64,000 bases of DNA, taken from assembly GCF_009765735.1 (NCBI RefSeq), contig NZ_LMUW01000036.1, positions 1-64,000 of the forward strand. Direction: 5' to 3'. This DNA comes from Xenophilus sp. L33 (lineage in GTDB: Bacteria > Pseudomonadota > Gammaproteobacteria > Burkholderiales > Burkholderiaceae_C). The notes under the pieces were generated by a model, which ran no database searches, was not told where the DNA came from, and saw only the letters and a program-made list of their open reading frames with translations. The position numbers and the translations under genes were made by a program. The first letter of the stretch is position 1. Each line of letters opens with the position of its first letter. Positions 9,486 to 18,134 of the stretch are shown here, piece by piece.

Positions 9486-10236
9486 GGTCGACTCCCAGGT
9501 AGGCATCGATGACCTGCGGATCGCGGCGGATCTCCGCCGGCGTGCCCTCGGCGATCTTGGCGCCGTTGTTCAGCACCACGATCTTGTCGGCCAGCCGCAT
9601 GATCATGTCCATCTTGTGCTCGATCAGGCAGACGGTCTTGCCGTGGTCGACCAGCTTGCGGATCAGCGCCGCGAGGCCGACCGTCTCCTCGGGGTTGACG
9701 CCGCCGGCCGGCTCGTCGAGCAGCAGCAGCTGCGGGTCGGTGGCCAGGGCCAGCGCGAAGGCCACGCGCTTGCGCTCCTCCTGCGTGATGTCGGCGGCGA
9801 TGCGATGCGCCACGTGCGCGAGGCCGACGAAGTCGAGCGCTTCGCGCGCCTTGTCGCGGCACAGCTTCTCCTCGTCCTTCAGGCGCCGGGTGTGGGCCAG
9901 CACGTCCCAGAGGCCGGACTTCGTGCGCAGCCGGTGGCCGACGATCAGGTTGTCGAGCACCGTCGCGTTGTCGAACAGGTGCGTGGTCTGGAAGGTGCGC
10001 GCGATGCCCAGCCGCGCCACGTGGTCGGGCCGGAGGCCGGTCACGTCCTGGCCGTCGAAGCGGATGCGGCCGGAAGTGGGCGCGTGGGTGCCGGCCACCA
10101 GGTTGAAGAAGGTCGTCTTGCCAGCACCGTTGGGCCCGATGATCGCGCTGACCTGGCCGCGCTCGAAGCGGGTCGAGATGTGGTCGACCGCGGTGAGGCC
10201 GAAGAATTTCTTGGTGAGGTCCTCGATCTCAAGCAT
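9472..10236 (-). CDS. livG: LivG-type ABC transporter ATP-binding protein
   Basis: A 254-residue ATPase with Walker A GPNGAGKTT near residues 34-42, a LivG-type signature (TQEERKRVAFALAL, degenerate relative to LSGGQ) and Walker B LLLDEPAGG. The insert with GLRPDHVARLGIARTFQ is typical of LivG. Its ATG at 10236 overlaps the livM stop by 8 nt, indicating coupled translation. Confidence 0.93.
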   Translation of the reverse strand: MLEIEDLTKKFFGLTAVDHISTRFERGQVSAIIGPNGAGKTTFFNLVAGTHAPTSGRIRFDGQDVTGLRPDHVARLGIARTFQTTHLFDNATVLDNLIVGHRLRTKSGLWDVLAHTRRLKDEEKLCRDKAREALDFVGLAHVAHRIAADITQEERKRVAFALALATDPQLLLLDEPAGGVNPEETVGLAALIRKLVDHGKTVCLIEHKMDMIMRLADKIVVLNNGAKIAEGTPAEIRRDPQVIDAYLGVDHAAL

Positions 10237-11236
10237 GGCGGGCTTCCTTGGCAGGCGCCGCCGACGGCGAGGAGGGGGAAGCCGTCGCCGCCGCGTCCGC
10301 GCGCCGGGCGCGCCGCTTGAGCCAGCTGCCGACCAGGCCGTCGGGCAGGAAGATGATCAGCGCGATCAGCACCGGGCCGAAGACCACCATCCGGTAGTCC
10401 TGCAGGAACTGCAGGCTCTGGGTCAGCCAGGTGACCAGGAAGGTGCCGACCAGCGGCCCGAGCAAGGTGCCGATGCCGCCGACCAGCACGAACATGATCA
10501 GGTCGAAGGTGACCGTCTCGCTCGCCAGGTCGGGCCCGAGGAAGCGCACCTGGCCCGCGTACAGCGCGCCGGCGAAGCCGGCATAGACCACCGACAGCAC
10601 GAAGGACAGCGTCTTGGTGCGCATCAGGTCGATGCCCAGCGCCTCGGCCAGCTCGTCGCTGTTGCGCACCGCCATGAAGCTGCGCCCGAGCAGCGAGTGC
10701 ACGATGCGCCCCATCACGAAGAGGCCGAAGGCCAGGAAGGCCAGCACCAGGTAGTACTGGGCCAGCGGCGTGCCGAAGCTGAGCGGCCCGATGCCGGTCG
10801 GCTCCGGGATGCCCATGATGCCCACCGGCCCGTGCGTGAGGCTTTCCCACTTCTCGATCAGCAGGAACATGATGTAGCTCACGCACAGGGTGAAGATCGA
10901 GAAGTAGTGGCCCTTCAGCCGCAGCGACAGGAGCCCGACGAAGAAGCCCAGCACGCCGGTCACCACGCCGGCCGACACGAAGGCGATCCAGTAGGGCACG
11001 TGGTGGTCGACCGTCAGGATGCCGACGGTGTAGGCACCGACCGCCATGAAGGCGCCGTGGGCCAGGTTGAACTGGCCGGTGTAGCCGGTGATGAGGTTCA
11101 GCCCGAGCGCGGCGATCGCCATGATGAAGGCCTGCGTGGCCACCGAGATCAGGTAGTTGTTCGACGCGAACATCGGGAACAGCAGCGCGAGGAGCGCCAG
11201 CAGCGCCCAACCGGCCTTGCCTTGCAGGAAGCGCAT
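10229..11236 (-). CDS. livM: LivM-type ABC permease
   Basis: A 335-residue membrane protein with about nine hydrophobic segments and the LivM hallmark GLNLITGYTGQFNLAHGAF. The C-terminus is a short Ala/Arg/Pro-rich cytoplasmic tail. Its start codon shares one base with the livH stop (TGATG at 11234-11238), so the two permeases are made together and form the channel heterodimer. Confidence 0.93.
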   Translation of the reverse strand: MRFLQGKAGWALLALLALLFPMFASNNYLISVATQAFIMAIAALGLNLITGYTGQFNLAHGAFMAVGAYTVGILTVDHHVPYWIAFVSAGVVTGVLGFFVGLLSLRLKGHYFSIFTLCVSYIMFLLIEKWESLTHGPVGIMGIPEPTGIGPLSFGTPLAQYYLVLAFLAFGLFVMGRIVHSLLGRSFMAVRNSDELAEALGIDLMRTKTLSFVLSVVYAGFAGALYAGQVRFLGPDLASETVTFDLIMFVLVGGIGTLLGPLVGTFLVTWLTQSLQFLQDYRMVVFGPVLIALIIFLPDGLVGSWLKRRARRADAAATASPSSPSAAPAKEARHA

Positions 11237-12102
11237 CAGCGGGCTCCCCGTGCGGTGAACAGGCCCTGCGGCCGGAACGACAGGATCACCACCAGCAGCA
11301 CGAAGGCGATGATGTCCTTGTAGTCGGTCGAGAAGTAGAAGCCGCCGAAGCTCTCGGCCATGCCGATGATCAGCCCGCCGACGATCGCGCCCGGGAAGCT
11401 GCCCATGCCGCCCAGGATGATGATCACGAAGGCCTTGGTGATCACCAGGTTGCCCATCGACGGATACACCAGGTTGATCGGCGCGTAGAGCACCGCCGCG
11501 ATAGCCGCCAGCGCGCCCGAGATCGCGAACACCAGCAGCGTCACGCGGTTCGAATCGATGCCGACCAGCGCGGCGCCCTCGCGGTTCTGCGCCATCGCGA
11601 TGATGGTCGAGCCGATCACCGTGTGGTTGAGGAAGAGGTGCAGCAGCACCATCAGCCCGAAGGCGCCGGCGATGATCAGCAGGCGCTGCAGCGGCGCGGT
11701 CAGCCCGAAGACCTCGACGATCTGGCCATAGGGCGTCGGCATGCGGTTGAAGTCGGCGCCGAACATGGCCTGCGCGCCGGCTTCGAGGAAGAGCAGGATG
11801 CCGATCGCCGCGATCATGTCGTGCAGCTCGGGCGCGTTGCGCAGCGGATGGAACACCAGCCGCTGGGCCAGCATCGCGATCACCGCGACGATCGCCGCGG
11901 CGCCGGCCATCGCCAGCCAGTAGTTCACGCCCAGGCGCGCCATCAGGTAGTAGCCGGCGAAGGCGCCGCACATGTAGAAGGCGCCGTGCGCGAAGTTCGG
12001 CACGTGCAGGATGCCGTAGACCAGGGTCAGGCCGAGCGCCACCAGGCTGTAGACGCCGCCGATGGTGAGGCCGTTCAAGAATTGCTGGAAGAACAGTTCC
12101 AC
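11236..12102 (-). CDS. livH: LivH-type ABC permease
   Basis: A 288-residue permease with the LivH signature ALGLTLVYGILHVPNFAHG near the N-terminus and EGAALVGID in the coupling loop. It is the first gene of the liv operon. A GAGGAG ribosome site lies about 8 nt upstream of ATG 12102. No regulator is adjacent; the 120 bp upstream separate it from a gene relic. Confidence 0.93.
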   Translation of the reverse strand: MELFFQQFLNGLTIGGVYSLVALGLTLVYGILHVPNFAHGAFYMCGAFAGYYLMARLGVNYWLAMAGAAAIVAVIAMLAQRLVFHPLRNAPELHDMIAAIGILLFLEAGAQAMFGADFNRMPTPYGQIVEVFGLTAPLQRLLIIAGAFGLMVLLHLFLNHTVIGSTIIAMAQNREGAALVGIDSNRVTLLVFAISGALAAIAAVLYAPINLVYPSMGNLVITKAFVIIILGGMGSFPGAIVGGLIIGMAESFGGFYFSTDYKDIIAFVLLVVILSFRPQGLFTARGAR

Positions 12103-12223
12103 GAGGCTCCTCAGGACGAGCGGCCATTGTGGGGACCGCGTGCGGACCGCGGTCTAAGGTGTCTCCCGGGGGTGCGTCGCCTGCGCGACTCGGCGTCCTA
12201 CCGGCGGGTAGGTCGAAGCGGGC

Positions 12224-12312
12224 CTACGGCGAGACGTCGACGTCGACCACCTCGGTCACCCCCGGCACCGCCTGCAGAAGGCTGTACCAGTTCCCATTGA
12301 TTCGCCATGGAC
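12224..12312 (-). pseudogene. Possible short gene relic
   Basis: On the minus strand about 28 codons ending in TAG at 12226-12224 read as a plausible protein C-terminus (GNWYSLLQAVPGVTEV, then acidic VDVDV). Upstream in that frame the translation turns Arg/Pro-rich with no sensible start. The motif recalls the end of a BON-type domain, but it is too short to assign. Confidence 0.22.
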
Positions 12313-12354
12313 CAGCAAGCCACCGGCGAAGGCGCCGGGACGCCGGACGAGACC

Positions 12355-12846
12355 TCAGCCGCGGGTCGCGTTTTCCTTCATCTTCGCCATGGTGATGGCC
12401 AGCGCCGCGCCGCCGAGCACCTTGATGAGCCCCGAATGCTGGGCGTAGAACTGGCTCACTTCGTCGATCACGCCGGGCTGCACCGTCTGTGCATGGGCCG
12501 CGATGTCGCTGACCTGGGCCGGCGACAGTTGCGAGGCCTGGTCCGGCGTGAGCTGGGTCTGGCCCGGCGCCAGCATCTTGCCGAGCACGCCGCCGGCCAC
12601 GCCCGACAAGGCGGCAGGGCCGAGGCTGGCGATGATCTGGTTCAGCACGCCGGCCTGCTGGCCGGCATTCGACTGGCCGAAGAGCTTGCCGACCATGTCG
12701 CCGAAGGGCGGCGTCTGCTCGGAGCGCATCGCGTCGGCCAGGCCGGCGCCGAGCTGGCCGGGAGGCGCCGCCTGGGCCACGTTGTCGAAATGCTGCTCGG
12801 GGTTGTTGGCCGTGAGCGCGGATTGGAGGATGTCCAGAAGTCCCAT
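12355..12846 (-). CDS. Small conserved hypothetical protein (YidB/DUF937-like)
   Basis: A 163-residue protein starting MGLLDIL, with a helical N-terminal part, a Gly/Ala-rich centre (LSGVAGGVLGKML) and a repeated QLTPDQ / QLSPAQ pattern. The final 25 residues form a weak hydrophobic segment followed by Lys-rich residues. The composition resembles DUF937/YidB-type small proteins of unknown function; I am not certain of the family. A GGAG site lies 7 nt before the ATG. It starts only 30 nt after the truncated tautomerase gene. Confidence 0.65.
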   Translation of the reverse strand: MGLLDILQSALTANNPEQHFDNVAQAAPPGQLGAGLADAMRSEQTPPFGDMVGKLFGQSNAGQQAGVLNQIIASLGPAALSGVAGGVLGKMLAPGQTQLTPDQASQLSPAQVSDIAAHAQTVQPGVIDEVSQFYAQHSGLIKVLGGAALAITMAKMKENATRG

Positions 12847-12876
12847 GCTGATCTCCGGGTTGAGGTGCCAGCAACC

Positions 12877-13041
12877 CTAACGCAAAAGTAAGTCTTTAGC
12901 GTAACGGAGAGCAGAAATCGTCGGTCCGTTGGCGATCGGCGAGCCGGTGGCCTCCACCAGCGCCTGGGTGACCTTCTCGATCACGGCCTGCTTCTGCTCG
13001 GTGCTGCGGCCTTCGATCATGTAGACCTGTGCGAATGGCAT
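12877..13041 (-). pseudogene. 4-oxalocrotonate tautomerase, C-terminally truncated
   Basis: The first 38 residues are a normal 4-oxalocrotonate tautomerase: initiator Met followed by the catalytic proline (MPFAQVYMIEGR), the Arg11 equivalent at codon 12 and the helix ending EATGSPIAN. The family then continues with VRV (second catalytic arginine, Arg39) and a Trp/Gly-rich hairpin; here it is replaced by 16 unrelated residues and TAG at 12879-12877. The protein should lack half its active site. The 3' junction near 12925 sits beside AT-rich bases. Ribosome site AAGGAGA is intact upstream of ATG 13041. Confidence 0.75.
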
Positions 13042-13068
13042 GGCTTGTCTCCTTCCGGTGGATGCGAC

Positions 13069-13857
13069 TCAGGCGAAGCGCAAGGACACGCTGCCCAGGT
13101 GCTGGATGCGCAGGCTGACGTGGTCGCCGGCCTCGACCGAGGCCGCCTCGGTGACGCCGCCCGACAGCACCACGCTGCCGGCCGGGATCTCCTGGCCGCG
13201 CCGGCCCAGGTGGTTCGCCAAGGCCGCCACCGCGGCGGCCGGATGGCCCAGCACCGCCGCGCCGGCGCCGATCGCGACCATCTGGCCGTTCTTTTCCATC
13301 ACCACGCCCAGGGTGCGCAGGTCGACCTCCTGGGGGCGCATCGCCCGGCCGCCGACCACGAAGCGCGAGGCGGAGGTGTTGTCGGCCACGACGCTCTTCA
13401 GGTCGAACTTGAAGTCGCGGTAGCGGCTGTCGATGACCTCGATGCCCGGCAGCACGAAATCGGTCGCGGCGAGCACCGCGCCGATGTGGCAGCCCGGGCC
13501 CTTGAGCGGCCGCTTGAGCACGAAGGCGATCTCCGGCTCGACCTTGGGATGGATCAGTTCCTTGATCTGCACGGTGCCGCCTTCGGCCACGCTGAAGCTG
13601 TCGACCAGGAAGCCGAAGACCGGCGTCTCCACGCTCATCTGCTTCATCTTGGCGTGCGAGGTCAAGCCGGCCTTGAGGCCGACGACCCGCGCTCCGCGCG
13701 ACAGCTTGCGGCGCAGGATCTCGTCCTGCACCGCATAGGCGTCGTCCCAGTCCATGCCCGGATGCTCGTCGGTCACCTTGGTGGTGTCGCGCGCCTGCAG
13801 TTCGCAGTTCTCCAGATGCTCCGCCAGGGCGGCGATGGTTGACTTGTCGAGTGCCAT
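13069..13857 (-). CDS. dmpH: 2-oxo-3-hexenedioate (4-oxalocrotonate) decarboxylase
   Basis: A 262-residue enzyme of the fumarylacetoacetate-hydrolase-like fold that decarboxylates 2-oxohex-3-enedioate to 2-oxopent-4-enoate in catechol meta-cleavage. Family features are VGLKAGLTS near residue 60, the metal ligands in KVEPEIAF and the GSVVLSGG C-terminal strand. It is a paralogue of the hydratase at 15860-16648, with which it forms a complex in the dmp and xyl pathways. The gene lies between the aldolase and the truncated tautomerase, the usual dmp-like order. Confidence 0.88.
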   Translation of the reverse strand: MALDKSTIAALAEHLENCELQARDTTKVTDEHPGMDWDDAYAVQDEILRRKLSRGARVVGLKAGLTSHAKMKQMSVETPVFGFLVDSFSVAEGGTVQIKELIHPKVEPEIAFVLKRPLKGPGCHIGAVLAATDFVLPGIEVIDSRYRDFKFDLKSVVADNTSASRFVVGGRAMRPQEVDLRTLGVVMEKNGQMVAIGAGAAVLGHPAAAVAALANHLGRRGQEIPAGSVVLSGGVTEAASVEAGDHVSLRIQHLGSVSLRFA

Positions 13858-13869
13858 TTGGAAATTCCT

Positions 13870-14916
13870 TCAGGCCGCGAGGGCCGGTTGCAGGCCGCGC
13901 GCGCGGGCCAGGGTGAGCGCGGTGTCCTCGATCATGTCTTCCTGGCCGCCGACCATGCCGCGCCGGCCCAGTTCGACCAGCAGTTCGCGCGCCGGCACGC
14001 CGTACTTCTTCTCGGCGCGCTTGGCGAAGAGCAGGAAGCTGCCGTAGACGCCGGCATAGCCCAGGGTGAGCGCATCGCGGTCGATGCGGATCGGGAAGTC
14101 CATGATCGGCACCACCAGGTCCTCGGCGACGTCCTTGATCTTCCAGACGTCGACGCCGGTGGCGATGCCCATGCGGTCGCAGACCGCCACCAGCACTTCC
14201 ATCGGCGTGTTGCCGGCGCCGGCGCCCAGGCCGGCGCTGGCCGCGTCGATGCGGGTCGCGCCGCATTCGATCGCGGCGACCGAATTGGCCACGCCCATCG
14301 CCAGGTTGTGGTGGCCGTGGAAGCCCAGCTCGGTCTCGGGCCTGAGCGCCTGGCGGACCGCGCCGATGCGGGCCTTGACGTCCTCCGGCAGCATGTGGCC
14401 GGCCGAGTCGGTGATGTAGATGCAGTTGGCGCCGTAGCCTTCCATCAGCAGCGCCTGCTTCACGAGGCCCTCGGGGCTGTTCATGTGGGCCATCATGAGG
14501 AAGCCGACGGTGTCCATGCCGAGCTTGCGCGCCTCGACGATGTGCTGCTCGCTCACGTCGGCCTCGGTGCAATGCGTGGCGACCCGGATGGTGGCGACGC
14601 CCAGGCCGTGCGCCATGCGCAGGTGGTCGACGGTGCCGATGCCCGGGATGAGCAGCGCCGACACCCTGGCCCGCTTCATCAGCGGGACGACGCTCGAGAG
14701 GTAGTCCTCGTCGCTGTGCGCCGGGAAGCCGTAGTTGACCGAGCTGCCGCCCAGGCCGTCGCCATGGGTCACCTCGATCAGCGGCACGCCGGCGGCGTCG
14801 AGCCCCGTGGCGATGCTCTTCATCTGCGCCAGCGTCATCTGGTGGCGCTTGGGATGCATGCCGTCGCGCAGGGTCATGTCATGCACGGTGATGGACGTGC
14901 GCTTCGATGCGGTCAT
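13870..14916 (-). CDS. dmpG: 4-hydroxy-2-oxovalerate aldolase
   Basis: A 348-residue metal-dependent aldolase that splits 4-hydroxy-2-oxovalerate into pyruvate and acetaldehyde. The N-terminal [10 protein letters not shown] gives the catalytic Arg17, metal Asp18 and His21; the second metal motif is [10 protein letters not shown]. The C-terminal region is that of the DmpG/MhpE/BphI family, which channels acetaldehyde to the dehydrogenase partner. It starts 11 nt after the dehydrogenase stop, with GGAG upstream of ATG 14916. Confidence 0.95.
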   Translation of the reverse strand: MTASKRTSITVHDMTLRDGMHPKRHQMTLAQMKSIATGLDAAGVPLIEVTHGDGLGGSSVNYGFPAHSDEDYLSSVVPLMKRARVSALLIPGIGTVDHLRMAHGLGVATIRVATHCTEADVSEQHIVEARKLGMDTVGFLMMAHMNSPEGLVKQALLMEGYGANCIYITDSAGHMLPEDVKARIGAVRQALRPETELGFHGHHNLAMGVANSVAAIECGATRIDAASAGLGAGAGNTPMEVLVAVCDRMGIATGVDVWKIKDVAEDLVVPIMDFPIRIDRDALTLGYAGVYGSFLLFAKRAEKKYGVPARELLVELGRRGMVGGQEDMIEDTALTLARARGLQPALAA

Positions 14917-14927
14917 CGTGTTGCTCC

Positions 14928-15839
14928 TCAGGCGGCGACGGCCTGCAGCTTCAGCGAGCCGGCCAGGATTTCTTCGGCGAACATCTCGGCGGTGCGCGCG
15001 GCGGCCGCGGTCATGATGTCCAGGTTGCCGGCGTACTTCGGCAGGTAGTCGCCCAGGCCTCCCACTTCCAGGAAGACGCTGACCCGGTTGCCGTCGAACA
15101 CCGGCCCGTTGACCAGTTGGTAGCCCGGCACGTAGCGCTGCACCTCGCGGATCATGTCGAGGATCGACCGGGTGATCGCGGCCTCGTCGGGCTTGCCGTC
15201 GACCAGGCAGTGCACCGTGTCGCGCATGATCATCGGCGGGTCGGCCGGGTTGATCACGATGATCGCCTTGCCCTGGCGCGCACCGCCGACCTGCTCGACC
15301 GCGCGCGCGGTGGTGCGGGTGAATTCGTCGATGTTGCGGCGGGTGCCCGGACCGACCGAACGCGACGAGACGGTCGCCACGATCTCGCCGTAGGCGACCG
15401 GCTGCACCCGGCTCACGGCCGCCACCATCGGGATCGTCGCCTGGCCGCCGCAGGTGACCATGTTGACGTTCATCTCGCGCCGGCCGAGATGCTGCCTGAG
15501 GTTGACCGGCGGCACGCAGAAGGGGCCGATCGCGGCCGGCGTGAGGTCGATCATCATCACGCCGAGCGCGTTGAGACGGCGCGAGTTCTCGGCGTGCACG
15601 TAGGCGCTGGTCGCGTCGAAGGCGATCTGCACGCCGTCGGCGCGCACGTGCGGCAGCAGGCCGTCGACGCCGTCGGCGGTGGTCTTGATGCCCATCTCGC
15701 GGGCTCGCTTCAGGCCGTCGGACGCCGGGTCGATGCCGACCATCCAGACCGGCTCCAGCACCGGGCTGCGCTGCAGCTTGGCCAGCAGGTCGGTCCCGAT
15801 GTTGCCGGGGCCGATCAGGGCGCACTTCACTTTCTTCAT
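14928..15839 (-). CDS. dmpF: Acetaldehyde dehydrogenase (acylating)
   Basis: A 303-residue NAD- and CoA-dependent enzyme that converts acetaldehyde to acetyl-CoA. The Rossmann motif [11 protein letters not shown] is at the N-terminus and the catalytic cysteine is Cys130 in NMVTCGGQA. It forms a channelling complex with the aldolase encoded immediately downstream. It lies 20 nt downstream of the hydratase gene in the operon. Confidence 0.95.
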   Translation of the reverse strand: MKKVKCALIGPGNIGTDLLAKLQRSPVLEPVWMVGIDPASDGLKRAREMGIKTTADGVDGLLPHVRADGVQIAFDATSAYVHAENSRRLNALGVMMIDLTPAAIGPFCVPPVNLRQHLGRREMNVNMVTCGGQATIPMVAAVSRVQPVAYGEIVATVSSRSVGPGTRRNIDEFTRTTARAVEQVGGARQGKAIIVINPADPPMIMRDTVHCLVDGKPDEAAITRSILDMIREVQRYVPGYQLVNGPVFDGNRVSVFLEVGGLGDYLPKYAGNLDIMTAAAARTAEMFAEEILAGSLKLQAVAA

Positions 15840-15859
15840 AGGTTCTCCAAGGGTCGGGT

Positions 15860-16648
15860 TCAGACGAAGCGCACCGAGCAGCCGCCGATGCCGCCGATGG
15901 TCACGCGCAGGTTGTCGCCGGCCTTCACCGGCACCATGATCGCCAGCGAGCCCGAGAGGATCACCTCGCCCGCCTTCAGCGGGATGCCCAGCTCGCCCAG
16001 CGTGTTGGCCAGCCAGGCCACCGCGTTGGCCGGCGCGCCGAGGGCCGCCGCGCCGGCGCCGGTGGCGACGATCTCGCCGTTCTTCTCGAGCACCATGCCG
16101 CAGGTGGCGAGGTCGACCTCCAGCGGCGAGACGACCCGGTCGCCGAGCACGAAGACGCCGCAGGAGGCGTTGTCGGCGACGGTGTCCTGGATCTTGATCT
16201 TCCAGTCGCAGATGCGAGAGTCGACGATCTCGAAGCAGGCCATCACGCCTTCGGTGGCGGCGATCACGTCGGCGGCGCTGACGCCGGGGCCGACCAGGTC
16301 GCGCTTGAGGATGAAGGCGATCTCGCCCTCGGCCTTGGGCTGGATCAGCGTGCTCGCCGGGATCGCGTCGCCCTCGTTGTAGACCATGGCGTCGGTCAGC
16401 ATGCCGAAGTCGGGCTGGTAGACGCCCAGCATGTCCATCACCGCCTTGGAGGTGACGCCGATCTTCTTGCCGACGATGGTCTCGCCGGCCTCGATGCGCC
16501 GAGCGTTCAGCCGCTGCTGGACGCCGTAGGCGTCGGCGATGGTGATCTCGGGATGGCGGTTCGTGATCGGCTCGACGACCTTGCAGGCTTGCAGCGCGTC
16601 GTACAGCTCGTCGCCGAGCGAGGTGATGAGTTCGGAATTCAGGGGCAT
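15860..16648 (-). CDS. dmpE: 2-oxopent-4-enoate hydratase
   Basis: A 262-residue hydratase that adds water to 2-oxopent-4-enoate to give 4-hydroxy-2-oxovalerate. It has the [13 protein letters not shown] segment, the metal-binding KAEGEIAF and the C-terminal GEVILSGSL strand typical of DmpE/MhpD. ATG at 16648 is chosen because it follows the TGA of the upstream hydrolase remnant by 1 nt; an in-frame ATG at 16657 overlaps that remnant. It is the first intact gene of the meta-cleavage operon. Confidence 0.92.
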   Translation of the reverse strand: MPLNSELITSLGDELYDALQACKVVEPITNRHPEITIADAYGVQQRLNARRIEAGETIVGKKIGVTSKAVMDMLGVYQPDFGMLTDAMVYNEGDAIPASTLIQPKAEGEIAFILKRDLVGPGVSAADVIAATEGVMACFEIVDSRICDWKIKIQDTVADNASCGVFVLGDRVVSPLEVDLATCGMVLEKNGEIVATGAGAAALGAPANAVAWLANTLGELGIPLKAGEVILSGSLAIMVPVKAGDNLRVTIGGIGGCSVRFV

Positions 16649-16649
16649 G

Positions 16650-17042
16650 TCAGGCATCCAGGGTCTTCGGTTCGTCGGTGCCCGCTTCGGCCAGGAAGTC
16701 GTCGACCAGGCGGGCGAAGCGGGCGGCGTGCTCGATCTGGGTCCAGTGGCCGCAACGGCCGAACACGTGCAACTGGGCACGCGGGATCCAGCTCGCGAGT
16801 GTCTGCGAAGTCGCCAGCGGAATCACCTGGTCTTCGCGGCCGTGCAACACCAGCGTCTCGTGCGGCAGCCGGCGGATGTCGGCTTCGGGGCTGGCCATGG
16901 CCACACCGCGTCCAGGCCCGGCGTGATCGGGAAAGCCACGCCGACGCTGCCATCAGCACCAGCCGGCGCACCCGTTCGTGCGCGCGGGTCGTCAGCGCCA
17001 GCGACAGCGCGCCGCCGAAGCTGTTGCTCTGCCGATGCGGGC
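16650..17042 (-). pseudogene. 2-hydroxymuconate semialdehyde hydrolase-like pseudogene
   Basis: Pieces of an alpha/beta-hydrolase of the DmpD/XylF type survive. Near 17020 the nucleophile region reads SNSFGGALSLAL, then ERVRRLVLMA; a one-base shift is needed to continue into SVGVAFPITPGLDAVW; the lid domain of roughly 70-80 residues is missing; and the C-terminal part resumes at SPEADIRRLPHE with the catalytic Asp (HGREDQV) and His (GRCGHW). Everything upstream of the nucleophile is gone, next to the FUSC stop at 17078. A frameshift, an internal deletion and a 5' deletion make an active product impossible. Confidence 0.82.
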
Positions 17043-17077
17043 CGAGCGGCTCGGCTGGCGGATGCTGCCGGGCTGAA

Positions 17078-18127
17078 TCAATCGCCCCGGCGCTCGCGCA
17101 GCGGGAAGACGAAGCTCGCCGTCGCCAGCCCCAGCACGCCGCCGACGATGGTCTCCCACAGCCGCGCCACCAGCATCGGCAGCGAATGCTCGCCGCTGAC
17201 CGCCAGCGTGACGATCAGGGTGAAGGCATAGGCGCCGGAGGCGATGTCGTAGCGCGCCGGCAGCGCCATCGCGTAGATGACCATGGCCAGCGCCGCCAGC
17301 GTCCAGCCGAGGATCGGCACGTGCTCGGCCAGCGGCAGGCAGGCCAGGCCGAGCGGCACGCCGACGAGCGTGCCGATCACCCGCATCCGGATGCGGGCGA
17401 TGGTGCCGGCCGCGGTGCTGGCGACCACGAAGGTGCAGGCGGCCATCGCCCAGACCGACTCCTGCAGGCCGATCGTCGCGTTCAGCACGACGATCGCCGC
17501 GCAGGCCAGCGCCGCCTGCAGCCCCATGAAGAATTCCGGCGAGAAGCGCCCGTAGCTGGCCACCAGCGGACTCGGCAGCGCCGGCACCGGCCGTTCCGCC
17601 GGGCCGCTCAGCAGTCGCGGCACCGTGGTCGCGACCATCGCCATCAGGCCGGCCACCAGCACCAGCGGCAGGTCGGCGACGGTCAGCCCGAGGGTGTAGG
17701 CCAGGATCTGCCCGATGAAGACCTGCGCGCCCACGCCCGTGGCCAGCAAGCCGAAGCGGCGCAGGTAGCCGACCAGGAAGGCGCCGAGCACCAGCGTGGC
17801 CTCCGGGATCGCGCGTCCGCTGTGGGTCAGGAGCGGCGTGAGGCCGGCGGTCAGGGCCGCGCCGGCCATCGCGGCGGCACACAGCAGCACCAGGTCGCGG
17901 CTCGATTCCGGCCGGCTGGCGCGGCCCTCCAGCACGCTGGCCCAGAGCGCGAAGCCGCCGGCCAGCACGCCCAGCGAGCCGCCGCCGACCAGCGCATGGC
18001 TGCCGCCGTAGAGCGAGCCCATCAGCGCCGCGATGCCGTAGGCGGTGACCAGGCGCAAGCCCTTGATCCGCCGGTGCACGCCCGGGTCGATGTCGTCGAG
18101 CCAGCGCTGGAAGGATGCGAGCGTCAT
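17078..18127 (-). CDS. FUSC-type inner-membrane protein
   Basis: A 349-residue membrane protein with two blocks of about five to six hydrophobic segments separated by a hydrophilic stretch. The pattern matches FUSC/aromatic-acid-exporter-like proteins. The C-terminal block holds the usual RIRMRVIGTLVGVPLG segment, where Arg-rich residues precede a Gly-rich helix. It starts 7 nt after the ABC ATPase stop, so the two are co-transcribed. FUSC proteins are not known partners of ABC ATPases. The substrate is unknown; proximity to a meta-cleavage remnant would fit an aromatic acid, but that is a guess. Confidence 0.72.
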   Translation of the reverse strand: MTLASFQRWLDDIDPGVHRRIKGLRLVTAYGIAALMGSLYGGSHALVGGGSLGVLAGGFALWASVLEGRASRPESSRDLVLLCAAAMAGAALTAGLTPLLTHSGRAIPEATLVLGAFLVGYLRRFGLLATGVGAQVFIGQILAYTLGLTVADLPLVLVAGLMAMVATTVPRLLSGPAERPVPALPSPLVASYGRFSPEFFMGLQAALACAAIVVLNATIGLQESVWAMAACTFVVASTAAGTIARIRMRVIGTLVGVPLGLACLPLAEHVPILGWTLAALAMVIYAMALPARYDIASGAYAFTLIVTLAVSGEHSLPMLVARLWETIVGGVLGLATASFVFPLRERRGD

Positions 18128-18134
18128 CGTCTTG

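Noticed and set aside
12877-12925. End of the truncated tautomerase (AKDLLLR) as the normal family ending
   Set aside because: The family ends AKDL plus a short basic tail, but the 15 or so residues before it, including the catalytic arginine, are missing; the likeness is probably chance.
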